A DNA stretch of 64,000 nt from contig JAAXNY010000016.1 in NCBI GenBank assembly GCA_013420905.1, positions 186,001-250,000 of the forward strand, in the 5' to 3' direction. The number at the start of each line of letters is the position of its first letter. The stretch's first letter is position 1. Shown piece after piece: positions 45,101 to 58,154 of the stretch. The stretch comes from Collybia mongolica. Its lineage: Eukaryota; Basidiomycota; Agaricomycetes; Agaricales; Clitocybaceae. Under the pieces are notes generated by a model. That model saw only the letters and a program-made list of their open reading frames with translations. It searched no databases and was not told where the DNA came from. Both the position numbers and the translations under genes were made by a program.

Positions 45101-47779
45101 CTTGAGGGGATTGAAGCATACGTTGAAATTTGTTCGAGTACCACAAGATCGGATCAGAACGATCGTCAGAACATAGGTTCCCGGAATGTTCGGGAGTTCA
45201 TGAGACTACGTTGTGGAACACGATCGAGCGGATGTGGGTGAAGGTGGTGCGTTCAGAACAGGGACCTCTATTTCCAGAGTCGTAAAAGCGCAGCTTGGAA
45301 CATTGCGAGGGTGAATTTTTTTTCTTGGACCATTGTCTATAGGTCAAACGCAAGGTCATTGAATGAGATGTTTGTCATTTTAGTATGCAGATGTATTTGC
45401 AAAGTTCGCCTCGCGTCATTGGCTTCACTCTGCGATCGCTCGATACTATTAATGAAATTATTTTTGGAACGATACGCGAAATGTGGAAAGTAAAAATATC
45501 CTTACAAGTTTCGGGCATATTTAATGTTCATCCTGTCAATGCAAACGGCATGGCATTCAAATTAATGGATAACCCATGGATATCCAAATCTTTCTCATGT
45601 CTTTGTTATCGCGAATTTGTGGCTTCGCCATGGAGATGAGTCCATATCGAAGAAAAGCTGTTGCAAGGACATTAGCTCCGATCGTGCCTCTTTGAAGCTT
45701 CGTCATTCGGACTGGATGAACTGTCCCATCCTCGGCTTCTAAATCGGTGAAGTGCCTAGGGCCAATATGGAGTTGTAATATCGGAATAGTCCGGTGCATC
45801 ACGAGCAGACCCAGGACTTGGGCGGGCTTTCATTGACCAGTAATGTGTCCATCATAGCCTTCGAGAATGTGTTACAGGCCATTCTGCGAAGGGGTTAGCC
45901 TTGGCCACCGGTGAGTTACTTTGAGCTCATAACTAGCCTGGAAGATCGCGCGCAGGTATTGACTTGGGTTGCGGAGAACACCACGGAAGTGGACCACAAT
46001 AAGTGATCCGGGCATTGTTCCATCTGTCATTGAGTGGAGGATGGGCTGCGGAAATCTCGAATCTTCAACGGATCGTGCCTCAATACTAATGCCAAGTTGT
46101 TGGTTCAGCCTTGACTAATCGCGGAGGCTTCTGGTCTGCGAACCTCAAGGCCATTGTTCACCCGTTCACTTTCTGGTTTAAAATTTGTTGGAAAATATCA
46201 AACGGGCTATTTATCGTGAACGTGGCCAAGTAGTAAAGAAATATTTCGATCATTGTTAGCCTTTTTTGCGATATGGCCTGTAGCGCTTGGTACTCAACAG
46301 TTTATTGTAGGGATCATCAAAACCGATCGAATCTAGGCGAATTTGACAACGCCATAGCCTGGGGCCCACATAGCCCCAATTAAACTTAGAGAATAGACTG
46401 GAATAAAGAAGAAGAATCAATCAGCTTTCCAGGAGCGAGTCATATCATCGGGGATGTTTCCTTACCGACGATAATTGCTTGAAGAGGAAAGCGGTTTGGT
46501 CCTAATGATCGGAGTGCGGAGCGAACCAACGGAGTAGAGTATACGATGGAGGAAGTACAGACAGAGCTGTGCAGATTTTTTGACCTCACTGTGGAGGCCA
46601 TGGTATTATTGTGACGACTCAGCCCATCCGTTGATCCTCGAGGCTGATTAAAAACGTGGTTGACGACGTCACATGTCATGGCTGGACTGCACAAGGCAAA
46701 CACGAGGCTGACAGACACCACGGCGTACAAGAAAAGCTGTGACACGTTTCCCCGAACGTATACGTAGGAGGGTTAAATATATGAATTTCTAGTCTTTGGC
46801 GCATGGCCAAAATTTGAGATTCGAATATATCCACAATGACAAGACTGAGATCTCGGACGTTTTTAACTGCGGTGGGTCGAGTCAGAATAGGATTAACAGT
46901 ACATCGGGATGGATACCGTCTTGGAATACTTACATGAAGTTCCAGAATCCGCTCTAACCGCGAATTTGACGACATAGAGCGGTGAACTTCATGGAATGAA
47001 AATTCGAATTCGTTACTGCTGGGTTATCAATACGAGGTATTTTTTCGGACGACTTTGTTTTGAGGTAGGTGGGGTTTCTTTTTAGATCCACCGAGACCTA
47101 TGGAATTGATATCTTTCCGAATTTGGGCCTTCAAGGGCCGTATGGATAAGGAAAGTTCCGACGAACCTAGAAGCATTCAGCCCAGAGAGAAAAACCGGAG
47201 ATGTAGAAACAGAGGGTCGACATGACGTGAGGGGTCGACGGCACTTCAAGAATACGCAATACGGGATGTCCCTGATGAGGACGATGACTCGGGACAGCTA
47301 TCGTGAACCCCAGGATGAGGTGGGAACTCAAGTGGCTAAATTCAACACGGAAATTGAAGTATATCAATGCCGATGTTGGGGTAGGGTACACAGCCAGAGT
47401 ATTTTTTTATTTCAAGACACGCGAGGGAAGAAAGCGAGCGGAGCAGGTTGACTTTCATTTAACGGCTGGGTGGAGAGATACCCGGACGGTGGTAAGTATT
47501 TTCAAAATTCATGTATGTAATTGTATTTTTTTTAAATTTGTAATCACACATCCGGCAATTTCCACCAAGTACCCGGGATAAACACTGCCATATTAGGGAA
47601 ACTATGATACTTGGTTCGATCAATATCGGTCTGTTCAAATCCTCCGAACGGGCTCCTCCTCATTCGCTCAGAGAATTACTGCGCCTTCGGAGCTATATAA
47701 TGGGTCCTCTTTCTCTCGAAAATTTTGTGTTTGATCCGTTTAGACGCCAGGGCATTTGGCACTCTCGAGCCCGTCGTTG
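42154..47779. other. 5.6-kb gene-poor region
   Basis: No gene can be supported. Several short hydrophobic frames occur near 43362-43673 and 44160-44330 (+) and at 46440-46975 (-); they might be relics of membrane-protein genes, but stops and frames are scattered. The minus-strand piece MSSNSRLERILELH (46934-46975) has a GTAAGT donor and a possible partner exon VKNVRDLSLVIVDIFESQ. This is suggestive but not enough for a call. Two weakly similar segments near 44875-44965 and 45045-45140 (shared words CGAGAACA.GCAAAGA and GGGGAGCTT.AGGGGATT) look like an old local duplication. Confidence 0.35.
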
Positions 47780-50074
47780 ATGATAGCTGAAACTTCAAGA
47801 AATTCCGCTGCGTCGAAGGCTATGGCGAAACCGCTGAAGAGAGGAAAGGCGTGCATGAACTGCAGGTACGTTCAGAAGCTTGTCTAACTCTAGCTCTCTT
47901 TGACTCACTCTAACTCTCCTCCGCGCACTTGAAGGTTCTTGAAAATAGTAAGGGAGTCGCGACTCTGAGTAAAGACTTGAACTGATCTCAGGCTATTATC
48001 TCTTTAGAAATGTGATGGGGTGAGGCCCATCTGTGGTCCGTGTCGACGAAATCCTAAGGACGACGATTGCGAATATTCCGACGGGCCAGCAAGGTCCAGA
48101 ACGAAGGCGATGGAAGACACGATATCTAGACTCGAAGCTAGGCTCTACGAATTCGAACACCCCGACGAGACAACTCCTTCCGTGACCCTCCATGACCCCT
48201 ACCGCCCATATCATGAAACCCAGCGGCTTTCTAAGACTCCCCCTTCACTTGTTATACCAGAGACATCCTTACCCCATTCACTGTCTCCCTTCTCGCCGAC
48301 TTCCACTACTTCAAGTCTTCATTCGGGAAAACAGTGGCATACTTTTGGACTTCTCGACTCGATGACTGAGTCAACGGGCTCCAGTGGATCATCATCATCC
48401 CCCATGCGACAATATAGCACTCAAGGATCCCCGTTTTTAGGAGCCGAGGTAAGTGCATTGTGTCCGTTGACGCGGTAAACACTAATGGATACTCAAGGAA
48501 CCCTCTTTTCTTATTATTCAAAGCCTGTTAGTCAATCAACGTATCCTATCTAATTACGTACTTCACTGACCTGGTTAATCTAGCCTCGAGAAATTTCTGC
48601 CGCATTGTGTACAGTTTGGCTTCTTCTTGAATATCGACCGTTTCCGCGAGTCGGCCCTTGTCCATCGCCATTTCGGCCACCCGTCACGCCCTTCACCCGC
48701 TGTGTTGAGCGCCGCTTACCTCTGGGGTGTCCATCTCTCGCGCTCAGAGCCCCTCCTACATCAAGAGTATAATTTTATGACCCGTGCTTTGCAACACGCC
48801 GCCACCGACCCTCTCGGCGCACACCCAAGCAATGTTTTACATACACTGCAGGCTGAAATACTCCTCTCGTATTACCTTTTCCGCATTGGGCGTTTTTTGG
48901 AAGCGAAAACCCACGCTGGCGCTGCCGTATCCCTTGCTCTGGGCTGTGGATTACACAGAATCCGTTCATCAAACATGTATCCTCCATCTACTATTGGTTT
49001 AGCTTCGGATACACCTATTTCCCTTCACCCGGCACTGGACAACATAGACGAGGGTGAACGAATTAACGGCTTCTGGGCTGTGTTCACGCTACATAAATTC
49101 ATCTCGGTCGCATTAGAAATCCCATCAAGCATTTGTGGCACCTTGGAAGCGCCGGGAATGCAAATCGATACTCCATGGCCCCTAGATTATCCCAGTTATG
49201 CAGAGGTCCGTTTTTGTCGCTATCCATTGGCTGACTGACTCACTTTTCTTTAGGGGATGTTGCATCCCGACGTTCGAGGAAACTCCACTGTTAGAAATTT
49301 TCTGGGCAATTCCGTCGGAGATGTGCACGATGCGCACTCGACAGTTGCTCTCAACGTCAAAGCTTCTATCTTGTTCCACAGAGCTGCTCACCTTACGGGC
49401 CAGTGGACTCCCAGTGCGTTCTTTTTCTCAGGCATACGTATTATGTACTGACCAGTGGCCAGACCTCCCAACAAGGGAATTTCAGGCATTTGCTGCTGCC
49501 TTCCAATCTATCAATCGCCTAATCGATGCCTTCCGAAATCACTTACCTTCCCTTGATGACTTAGACCCTAAGAATCCCACTACTCGCACTACCTTACTCA
49601 CCCACGCACTCACCGATGCTGCGACAATAAAGCTTCACGGTATTTTTTCCTACGCCGATTCGGCCTCCAAACAGCATTGTTTGACGGCCGCGCGTAATAT
49701 GGTCGCCTTCGGCGGCCTTAATCTTCACGAACTTGGGCATATGAATCCCATCATGGGTGTAAGTACCTTTAATCGCGTCCATATCTCCGCGAACTAATCT
49801 CATTCTCAGACCCTCTGGGTAACCGCTTGCCATGTATTCATTGATGAAATCTCACGGTTACGATCGATTCCCTGGCGGCCGGGCTACATAGAGGGGTCCG
49901 AAGAAGAGCTTATGGAGAAGCTACGGAACGGGATCAATGGACTGAGTCTTTTCTCGGAAGAGAGCGCAGTAATGAGTATGTTCGCGTTGTCTCATAGCGC
50001 CATCCATATTGACCTCGGGTTCCGTCGCAGAATATCAACTGACAAAGATACAGGAAGCATTCTCTGCTATCTGA
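47780..50074 (+). CDS. Zn2Cys6 fungal transcription factor with a 13-nt microexon
   Basis: A nuclear zinc-cluster regulator with a fungal-specific transcription factor domain. The start ATG is at 47780-47782. The zinc cluster CMNC...KCDGVRPICGPC...C is assembled from exon 1 (47780-47865), a 13-nt exon (47935-47947) and exon 3 (48008-48448), giving spacing C-x2-C-x6-C-x6-C-x2-C-x8-C. Later exons include one ending at 49205 (LPHCVQFGFFLNIDRFRESA, HLHRAAY-like segment AAYLWGVHLSRSEP, LALGCGLHRI), then 49254-49413, 49463-49758, 49810-49975 and 50031-50074. Introns are 48-69 bp where defined. The junctions between 48449 and about 48600 are not resolved. A coiled segment (MEDTISRLEARLYEFE) follows the zinc cluster, as in many dimeric members. 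Target genes cannot be inferred. Confidence 0.85.
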
Positions 50075-52812
50075 CGTCGACTGAACCTTTTGCGTGCCCG
50101 GACACAACACCACACTGTTTTTGATACCTCCCCTCATTACGATACCTTGTGGAACCATTATTTTCTGTCAGACTACTCTCCCTTTTCACTGTATCACTTT
50201 CACACATCGACATTGTAACTCCACTGTACTTTTTTCAACTCAATTCCCAATACGTACTAATGGTACAATCATCGGTACCCAGCATCCACTGTATTTATAT
50301 CAAATCCTTTCCAACGCGAAAGCGATTTTGGACATCCCTTCACCATACTTTGGTATTGTTACCTTCGGAGGTTTATGCCTGCCACTTCGGGTTCCTTTAT
50401 GCCCTGGATAACGGAACACAGTAAGGACACTTGATCGAGATCGTCCTACTAAATCTCAGCCACCGACCACGAGACGACCGGATGATCTCACTCTTAATAC
50501 TAATAGTGAAATAGTAAGGTTGGTGAATTGTGCCTGTCTGAGCCTTGTGACATGAAGGAGGTAGGGCAAATTTACGTACTCTGTGATCCTATTATGATCT
50601 CCCCTTAAGCGATCCTTGTTAACCGCCTTCTATCCAGAGTGACTGAAAACAATGGCGAATACATCAAGTAAAAAAGACGTGAGCGAATTTAACCTGTCAA
50701 AAGCGAGAGCAGCTGAATAGGCGCAGATTACAAGGAAGTACCTTAATCGGCCGAATTTAATCCTCGAGGAAGTTGCTGATAAGCCCTATAAAAGGACAAG
50801 GATGCAAAAAATTGGTGCTGAAAGGTAGCCAACCCGGAAAGGTATGCCTCAGCATTGTGATGATTGCCAGCCGAAAAAGCCAGATTCAAGCACAAGCCAC
50901 GATTAATTGGCAGTCAAGATCCTTGAGTGCCACGAACCCCCCTCCCCCTCGTATGCTCGCAGCCCCCATTCCAATGACCGTATGCCCCAGGTCAGGGACC
51001 GTGTCCAGCAGAAAATGTTCACGAAACGGCACTCGCCCATGTGCTTGTGTAAAGGTTTGCGCCATTGGCCATTTCAGCACATACCTTACGCAGCGTGGGA
51101 TGCCACCGTTCCATTATAAACACCTTACAGCCAGCTATCCATGACTATAGAGTATCGATTGTCACCAGCACATGGGGTGACTGACTGAATCTGGTCGGAA
51201 TAAGAACCAGTTCGTAGAGTTCTACGATCAGCACCGATAGAGGGTTTCTAAAGGGTCCAGTTGACATTCTGGGTAAGATGCCTCGTTCTCATGACTGATA
51301 TGCATATATAAGTGTTGTTCTGGATTTTAAACGGGGGAGACTTACAGAACATATCACGAGAAATGATGCCGCAGACCTTTGCCAGCTCTCGAAAAAGAAC
51401 AACCTGCATTCTGTGCGGAAAGGAGCTCGTGGCTTCGGGCTGGCTACCAGGTACGCGTTGAACGCGGTAAAGAGCAAAAATTGAGGATTTGGGTGCATTC
51501 ACAGCCAACGCCGATGAAGCCCCGTCAAACGATAATGCTGCAACATTTCATGATCCCCTCGTATGCTTCTCCCTTTGCTGCTCTTGGCCATGAAGTCCAC
51601 ACATACACTTGACAGCCTCTTTGATAGCGAATGTCACTGGTGAGGTACGCCAGGCTCTAGATGAAAAGGAGAAAGACTGGCCAAGCCTCTCTCCTTGCTT
51701 CTCCTGGATCAAACTACCATGTTGGTGGATGTATACAGTATGATACGCCCTGTTGCCCACGTTATAGCGAGGCCTGAATGATACGCCATGGCAGAAGCGA
51801 ACATTGTATAGAGAGCGACAGTGTGGGTGGTCCCTGGAAATGAACCCCGCTCCGTGGAGGTTCATAAGCGTTCTGGTGAACACGGGTAGCACCGATAGGA
51901 ATAACTCGAGATGAAATGGTCGTTGTTGAATGTTGACTATCGAGACATCGACTGTGCCAGATCTGAATCAAGTAAACAATTGAATTGTCTACGCTTCGGG
52001 CATTGCCGACGCATCCCATCCTGCTCTTTGCAGCAGACGAAGCTCGATGTGAGCGGAAATCCAATCTCGGCATCATGATTGAGTCAATATTTGAGTGTCA
52101 CAAACCCTTCCAACATTGCTTGCAGAACCGCAAACACCTTATCCACAATTTCGCGAGGTTACAAAATGACCCACCTACCTTCTAGAGAGTGTGTGGTGGG
52201 CCATACATGCGTGTGGAAACTATAGCTTGGGTTGATGGCTCATTTTTTGGGTGTTTGGAAATCTCTACAGGCGTGGAGGTATCGTTCCATTGAACGTAAC
52301 TTAGGCAAACTATCAGTCCTTTGCAACCAAAGCTCCGCTATGGCGAGTCATACTGTTTGATATTTCTGTATCAGTCCATTACCTGACTCCCACAGATTTG
52401 ATTACAGAATTCAAAGTGGACCGTAAATGGTACAACTCGTGCACGACACGACATTCTCCGGTCCCGAAATACTGAAATGATTGGTGGCCCACTGTTTATA
52501 ACGAACACCCATTTCAAGGGACTTTACCACAGACGTAGAGTAATAGAATATCTCCGAATCAGTGGGGTGACGGGAAACCGGTTATCATATGGATTCTCAA
52601 TTTTTTTCCATGGATGCGACTGGTAGGCACCACAAAACCCACGAACCACTGATGTATTTACTTGTTAGGAACACGAATCGCTTTTGAAGCAAACATGCGG
52701 GTTTTTGGGTTCAAGTTCATTCATCAAGACAAGGGTCATATCATAATGTATTAGTTTACACTATTGAACTATCACAGGTCCATTTCGTCGTGACAGAGGC
52801 TCAACGCATTCT
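50075..52812. other. 2.7-kb intergenic region, no supported gene
   Basis: Scattered minus-strand frames (50886-51080, 51248-51508, 51548-51892, 51762-52076) could be exons of a decayed gene; one (RVPGSQPEATSSFPHRM...) ends at a GTAAGT donor near 51353. I could not join them into a coherent protein or recognise a family. Confidence 0.3.
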
Positions 52813-53361
52813 TCAAAGGTCGATGTTGATAGGACTGCGGCCAATGTTGACCAGCCCATTCTAAAATTTATGTCAGTAAGTAATCTTTCCACTTCACATG
52901 TGGGATATCCTTACGAAATAGCTGTTGGTGCAGCAGACAGGTTGAGCAGTACTTGGCAGGAGATTAACGCTCAAAATAACTGTACGTCGTACCACGCTGA
53001 ACACTTACCAGGAATTCCCTCCGATGCCGACAATTTGAAGAGGGCTGCAGTTGACTACAGGAACACACCAGATATCCAAGTATGACTTCATTTAGTATTA
53101 ATTACTTACGGCCAACAGGAGCAGTGACGGGGTTGAGGACGACGTTGAAAAGCCCAAGGAGGGCCCCGATCCCAGGAGCGTTGGCCTGTAAATTAATACA
53201 GTGTTAGTTGCATGGTTTCGTCCTCATAAATGAATCTTACAGCTTGGACAGAGTTGCAGCATGGAGCCAGTGTTGCATTGGCTGGGGGTCTCGGTGCGGG
53301 GAACTACACTGGCGACCGCAAGGACGGGAAGGGCGAGGACAAAAGCAGTAGAGACACGCAT
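52813..53361 (-). pseudogene. Class I hydrophobin, frameshifted and missing the eighth cysteine
   Basis: Hydrophobins are small secreted proteins that coat fungal surfaces and need eight cysteines in a fixed pattern. Five exons (53241-53361, 53110-53185, 53009-53054, 52915-52951, 52813-52860) are separated by introns of 54-57 bp. The start MRVSTAFVLALPVLAVASVV is a signal peptide. QCNTGS (Cys1) is followed by one surplus base, after which the frame reads CCNSVQA (Cys2-3). Then come GLFNVVLNPVTAPVG, NCSPLQIVGIGGNSC (Cys4-5) and AQPVCCTNSYF (Cys6-7). The C-terminus reads NGLVNIGRSPINIDL, where IGC is expected, so Cys8 is Arg. The exon sum of 328 nt is one more than a multiple of three, consistent with the single frameshift. 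All splice sites still look normal, so decay is recent. Confidence 0.85.
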
Positions 53362-53440
53362 GTCGTCAGAAGAGAGTAATGGAGAGAGGTAGAACTGTTT
53401 GAGCTGCTTGATTGAAGAGCTTACTGCTCATGCACAGACG

Positions 53441-53447
53441 TTTTATA
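53441..53447 (-). promoter_or_regulatory. TATA box of the hydrophobin pseudogene
   Basis: TATAAAA on the minus strand lies 80 bp upstream of the hydrophobin ATG, a typical position for strongly expressed hydrophobin genes. Confidence 0.5.
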
Positions 53448-56400
53448 CATGCAACGGCTGCTTTCCGCACTTTAGGGAGTTGTTCAAGCTGGGAACACCA
53501 AGCAAGCAATGCCATAATCTATCCCCAGAGCTGGAGATGTCAAGATGTATGGCATCGGCTGATTATCACGTCACTCACAAATCACGGCCCACTCGAGACG
53601 CCACGTTTCGCCATGTTTGTTGGTTGCGGTAATGGCGTTGTGGACAACCTTCTAGGGAAGATGTTTCGCTTGGGCGGAGTTGATGGGCATGGTGACGTTT
53701 ATGACGGATGAGGTTACACTTACCGCTTGGTGAGAGGAGAGATGAGACATAATTTTATGTTTCCAAGAACCGCAAAAAATCCCCTCCATTTCCAAGCTAC
53801 GTCTCGGTACAGATTCAAACCTTCGGATGCCGCACTCGGGGGTGCTCATCCCAAGCAACTCGTTCCACTTACAAGAGCACCTGAGCCACCAGCTCTCCTG
53901 CCAAGGTCGGTGGGATCCGAACAAGGTTATCGAAACCCGACCCTTGCGGAGTACGGTGACGTTTCTTTCGAGGCAAATTATGCCGACGCCAGGGAGGCTA
54001 CTGAACTTTCTATGGGAATTGGGTTATACGCGAAATAACAACCAATTTAGGTCCTACAAGTTGTTGAGTTTCGAAGTGAAAAGGTTCTCTGGTAGTCCAT
54101 ACTCTCTAATTGTTTTTGTACTAAGCTTATTCTATTGTTGTCCTGATACAGTTCTTCTGATACCAATGCTGTTGTCCAATAATGGTGCCTAAAACCCAAC
54201 AACGCCTAGTGTTCACCACCACGCTCAAGGGCTCCCTCCCCTTGTATCTTCAGGGAACTTCCCGCTGGTTATTGTCAAATCACCTCGGTGTCACCGCCCT
54301 GTAAGTGTGTTGTGTGTCCCTCCGACCGACAAAGCTGGAAATGTCTACCGCCTGTTTCGTGAGTATACTCAATTCTTGCTTTGAAGTTTTTTATCTCGCG
54401 AATTCCTCAAACGCCAGCTATATTCTTTCAACGAGCTGCTGATTCGTCCCAATTACTGGGAACGGCCTACATATTGGGCACACGCGACGCACTGCATGAT
54501 CAAAAAGAATGGACAATTTTCATTTCCAGGTTAAGAGTACACGACACACACCACAGGGTAGATAGAATCACTGGCGGTACACTGCCGTGGTGTGTCGTGG
54601 TGTGTCAATATTTTATGTGATGTGGATAAACGTTAGGATTCAGTTACACCATTCAAGTCACAACTCAGGCTTGCAAGTAATTTTTTGTTGGAATCAGCTG
54701 ATTATCAAGTTCGAGAGACCATACAATTAGTTGGTTGACTTACCCTATACTTGAGTGTCCGGGGTAAGCTTCGAGCGAAATTTGAACGCCATGACCCTTT
54801 GAAGCCTGGACGTAGGAAAAGACATGGGTAATCGTGGCCTCCATTGCGAAACCAAAACGATTCATACTCAATAGGTTTGTATCCCGTGCTGGTAGCGTAA
54901 GACAATGTGCAAACTGAATGTACCATTATCTCAAATTAAGAGTCATCGACTCCCATCCTTATCCCGACCAACATCCATCAGGTAAATTTTAATTTGATGA
55001 CAACCTAAAATTGGTACACAGAAGGGTGGAGACGGGGGGACTCAGCCTTTCGTTTCAAGGACTATAGCTCTAGACCCTGCCTACTTATAAACGTTTAATA
55101 TATCCCCGCCAACATTCAAACAACCGCCGGAAAAGCGCGGACAGTCTTTCTCAAGCGAGTGAGAATTGCATCGAAAAATTTGTCACAGCAGACTGGGAGT
55201 AGCCTGAATCAAGTTTCGCAACCGTCATTCGACGAACGAATGACGGTAATGTGCGAGCTGCGAATATCTCTAAAAGAGCAGTACACCATCGATGTCAACA
55301 ATTCCGAAGTGGCTCGCCCCAAGCACGGTGCTCTTGTAGAGAGCCCAGTCATCAAGACCCAACGTATGGGTAAAACCCCCACTTCGTGTCAAGCCGCGTT
55401 CTAAGGAACGTCGCCCCCGCGCCGGTTGCAAGCCCTTGTCAGACACCGCAGAGAGGACCGCCCAATGGTTACCTTCACTCTTGCCAGCGCTTCTGCCAGC
55501 AGAGAGTAAGATACAAATGGTGGACTTTGAGCCTGCTCGCGAAGGAGGATAGAGATCCTGTCTGGAACGAACCTCGCAGCCTCCAGTCGGCCGTGATCAG
55601 TGGAAGGAAAGAAAGCCAGCCCGGAGTTGGAAATCGCTTTATATATGTGCCCAGTATGCCTGTAGCCAAACATTTATATACATCATCTCCAGGCGCGCTC
55701 AAAAGGGACAGTGGATAGTCGATCGACAAGGCGTGTAAGTTGTGCAACTACATACGTACATAGGGAGCCCACCGCAGAAGGGTCCTCTACAGATTTCTCA
55801 AACGAGTGAGAACACATCAAAAAATTTACACAGCAGACTCCAAAGAGTAGTCTGAATTAGAGTTCGCGCTTCTCATTCGACGAACGAACAGAAACGCGCT
55901 GCGAATTGCAGTAAAGGACAACTCGTCCTGGTATCCAGGTCTTCACTCCGCACGCGACCGCCCGAAGTCTTAAGGGGCTTAGGGGTGGAAAGAGCACTTT
56001 GGTTGGAGGTCGACGCATCAACAATCCCTTAAGATGTGCACTGCGTTCCCTGGTGAGAACGCCCCCCGCGATGGTAGTGAGCCTGCTGACACTAGTATAT
56101 AAAGCCGCCCGACCCTCACGACGATTGTTCATTCTGACATGTAACCCACTAGCCCTCCCGCCCTCCCTCAGTGGCATGGACTTGGAGATCTCCGGGTTGT
56201 GGGACGGCGTAGTGGTGGGACGAGGATGGCTGTCGTTGGTGCGTTAGCACCATCCCCGTAAAAGGATATAAGAGCTTGGGATGTTCAGACGTTGGCCCAC
56301 TCGCGAAAAAGGATGAACGTCCTGTACGGGGCGAGCTTCGCAGCCTTTAGCCTGCTGTGGTTGAAGTTGAAGAAAAAAGTTGACAGGCCTGAGAACGACT

Positions 56401-58154
56401 TCTAATAGCAAGTTGTGCGACCAAATACCTACACACCGGGACTTATTTCCTGCTCTCCCGTTTGCGAACCTGAAGCGAAGTTGGCACTCTAGCCGGGACA
56501 GAATCTTGTTATTTATAGTATACATATGTCATGCGATTGCCGAGCGAAGGGCGGGGGCGGTGATTCATTTTGTGCGTGTTCCGAGGTCAAGTCGTTGGGC
56601 TGCATAGGAAACATGAGCCAGAAAGAGTCGAGTAGAATGGTTATTTTGATCTGCTATCCTCTAGGTTTGGGACTCCTCGCAGTGTGGCGCGCGAGACGTT
56701 CGTCTAACACAACCGCGTCATGTAGTGGCGTTGTGTACTGGCAGAGCGCAGTAGTGAGTTTTTTTCAAACCATGCCTTGAGGCTTGTAACGTCTGGGGTT
56801 CTAAGCGGCGCGTTTTGGATGGCGCATGGCCGTAACTAATGGTGAGAAAGGGGAGCTTCAGGGGTGGGGACGCCGTTCGGCGAGTGTAAATATTCCTTTC
56901 ATGGAAGCAAATCCTTGAATTCTCATCATTAAATTCTTCATTTTCACCATACTGCGCATACTCACCAAGCATCCATAGCCAAGAGCATCTATTTTCAAAT
57001 TTACCCCGACAAGAGGATAGCTATTACCCGGGGTGTCGTTCATCAGGATTCGAAACGCAGGGCTGGAAGAAGATGTAAACGAGACTACCTCGTTCAGTCC
57101 GTAATAAAGGCAGCTACTAGAATCTGGCCCACTTCACCGATACCGCAAGAAGTAAGTCGGGTAAACTTGAGCCGCCCTCACTGGGGGGGCTGAGACGTAT
57201 GATGCGTTTCTGCCCGGACTAAGGAGGATTTACGGCAGCGTCGTCAACAGTGGCTGGCCCGATGGAGGTACCTCTACAACAAGCTTTTGGCGGGGTGGCT
57301 GTACAGAGGCCGGGCCGGATCAGCCTTGTGATGAGGACACATGTTCCGCTTCGGGCTGGCTTGGAGAGATTGACAAACGACCTCCGGTTTCGGATGAGAA
57401 ATGAAAAGATTGATACTGGGTGTGTACTGAAAGTAATGGAGGCGGTTGTAGGTCCCCACGTCAGGCAATTCAGTTTAAGTGCCAAGTTCAATAGATGGTA
57501 ACCAAATAGGTCCTCGAGGTAACAGCATAGGCTCCTGATTAATGTAAGCAGCACATTCCATGCTGGCCGTCAAGTCAAAAACCCAACATAACAGTCTCGT
57601 GAGGGGTCGAAGTAGATCATGATGGCCTGTATGTACTCAATGCCGTGAATTGGGTGAACCAGAACCTTGGCTGTGTGACAGGTGGTAGGGAATTGGAGCT
57701 CTGTTGCGCAGTTGATGACATGGAGTGGAGGCTTCGGAGGAGCGTGATTGGTCGGTACAAGTCAGAACTATCTTGGGCAATTCATCGACGCGGCCCAAGT
57801 CCGAAGAATTAGCCGTTGTCGTTGGACGGCGAAACCAGACCGTAGTGAGATTGGGAAACTTGGGCCTTTGGGGACTGCGCTGGTAGTATGCTGGTGGTTT
57901 AAGTGAATATTCAGGGAGAGAGTTTGTTCTCGGAATAGAGATATATATATGGTCTGGTGGTGTTGATGAAGGGATTTACGGCAGATGGAAGCCGTGAAGG
58001 GGAGATGTGACAAACGTGTGACGTATGGCGGCTGTGATATTGGCAGGGGCTCCACCTCAGTTTGAGCATTGACGACCACTTCCCTCCCCCCCCCCCTCCT
58101 CCCCCTTCCCATCAACATCCTCCGGCTCAACTGCCCGCTCAAGGGCGAGCACTA
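53448..58154. other. 4.7-kb intergenic region with degenerate duplications
   Basis: I see no gene. A hairpin-forming inverted repeat lies at 54541-54598 (ACGACACAC...CACC against GTGGTGTGTCGT). Two local similarities suggest an old tandem duplication. The first is 55148-55240 against 55795-55888, sharing CTCAA.CGAGTGAGAA and CATTCGACGAACGAA. The second is 55536-55582 against 56300-56346, sharing CTCGCGAA..AGGAT and TCGCAGCCT. A C-rich run at 58082-58107 precedes the next gene. Confidence 0.4.
55148..56346. repeat. Degenerate tandem duplication, two units
   Basis: Matching segments recur at an offset of 648 bp (55148-55240 and 55795-55888) and at 764 bp (55536-55582 and 56300-56346), in the same order and orientation. 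This fits an old duplication that has since gained or lost about 116 bp. The units hold no recognisable gene or transposon ends. Confidence 0.4.

Noticed and set aside
46440..46975. Possible two-exon minus-strand gene
   Set aside because: One plausible intron joins two pieces, but there is no recognisable domain and the 3' end cannot be defined.
54541..54598. Hairpin as a transcription terminator or small RNA
   Set aside because: Eukaryotic genes do not use such terminators and there is no adjacent transcription unit; it is simply an imperfect inverted repeat of GTGT words.
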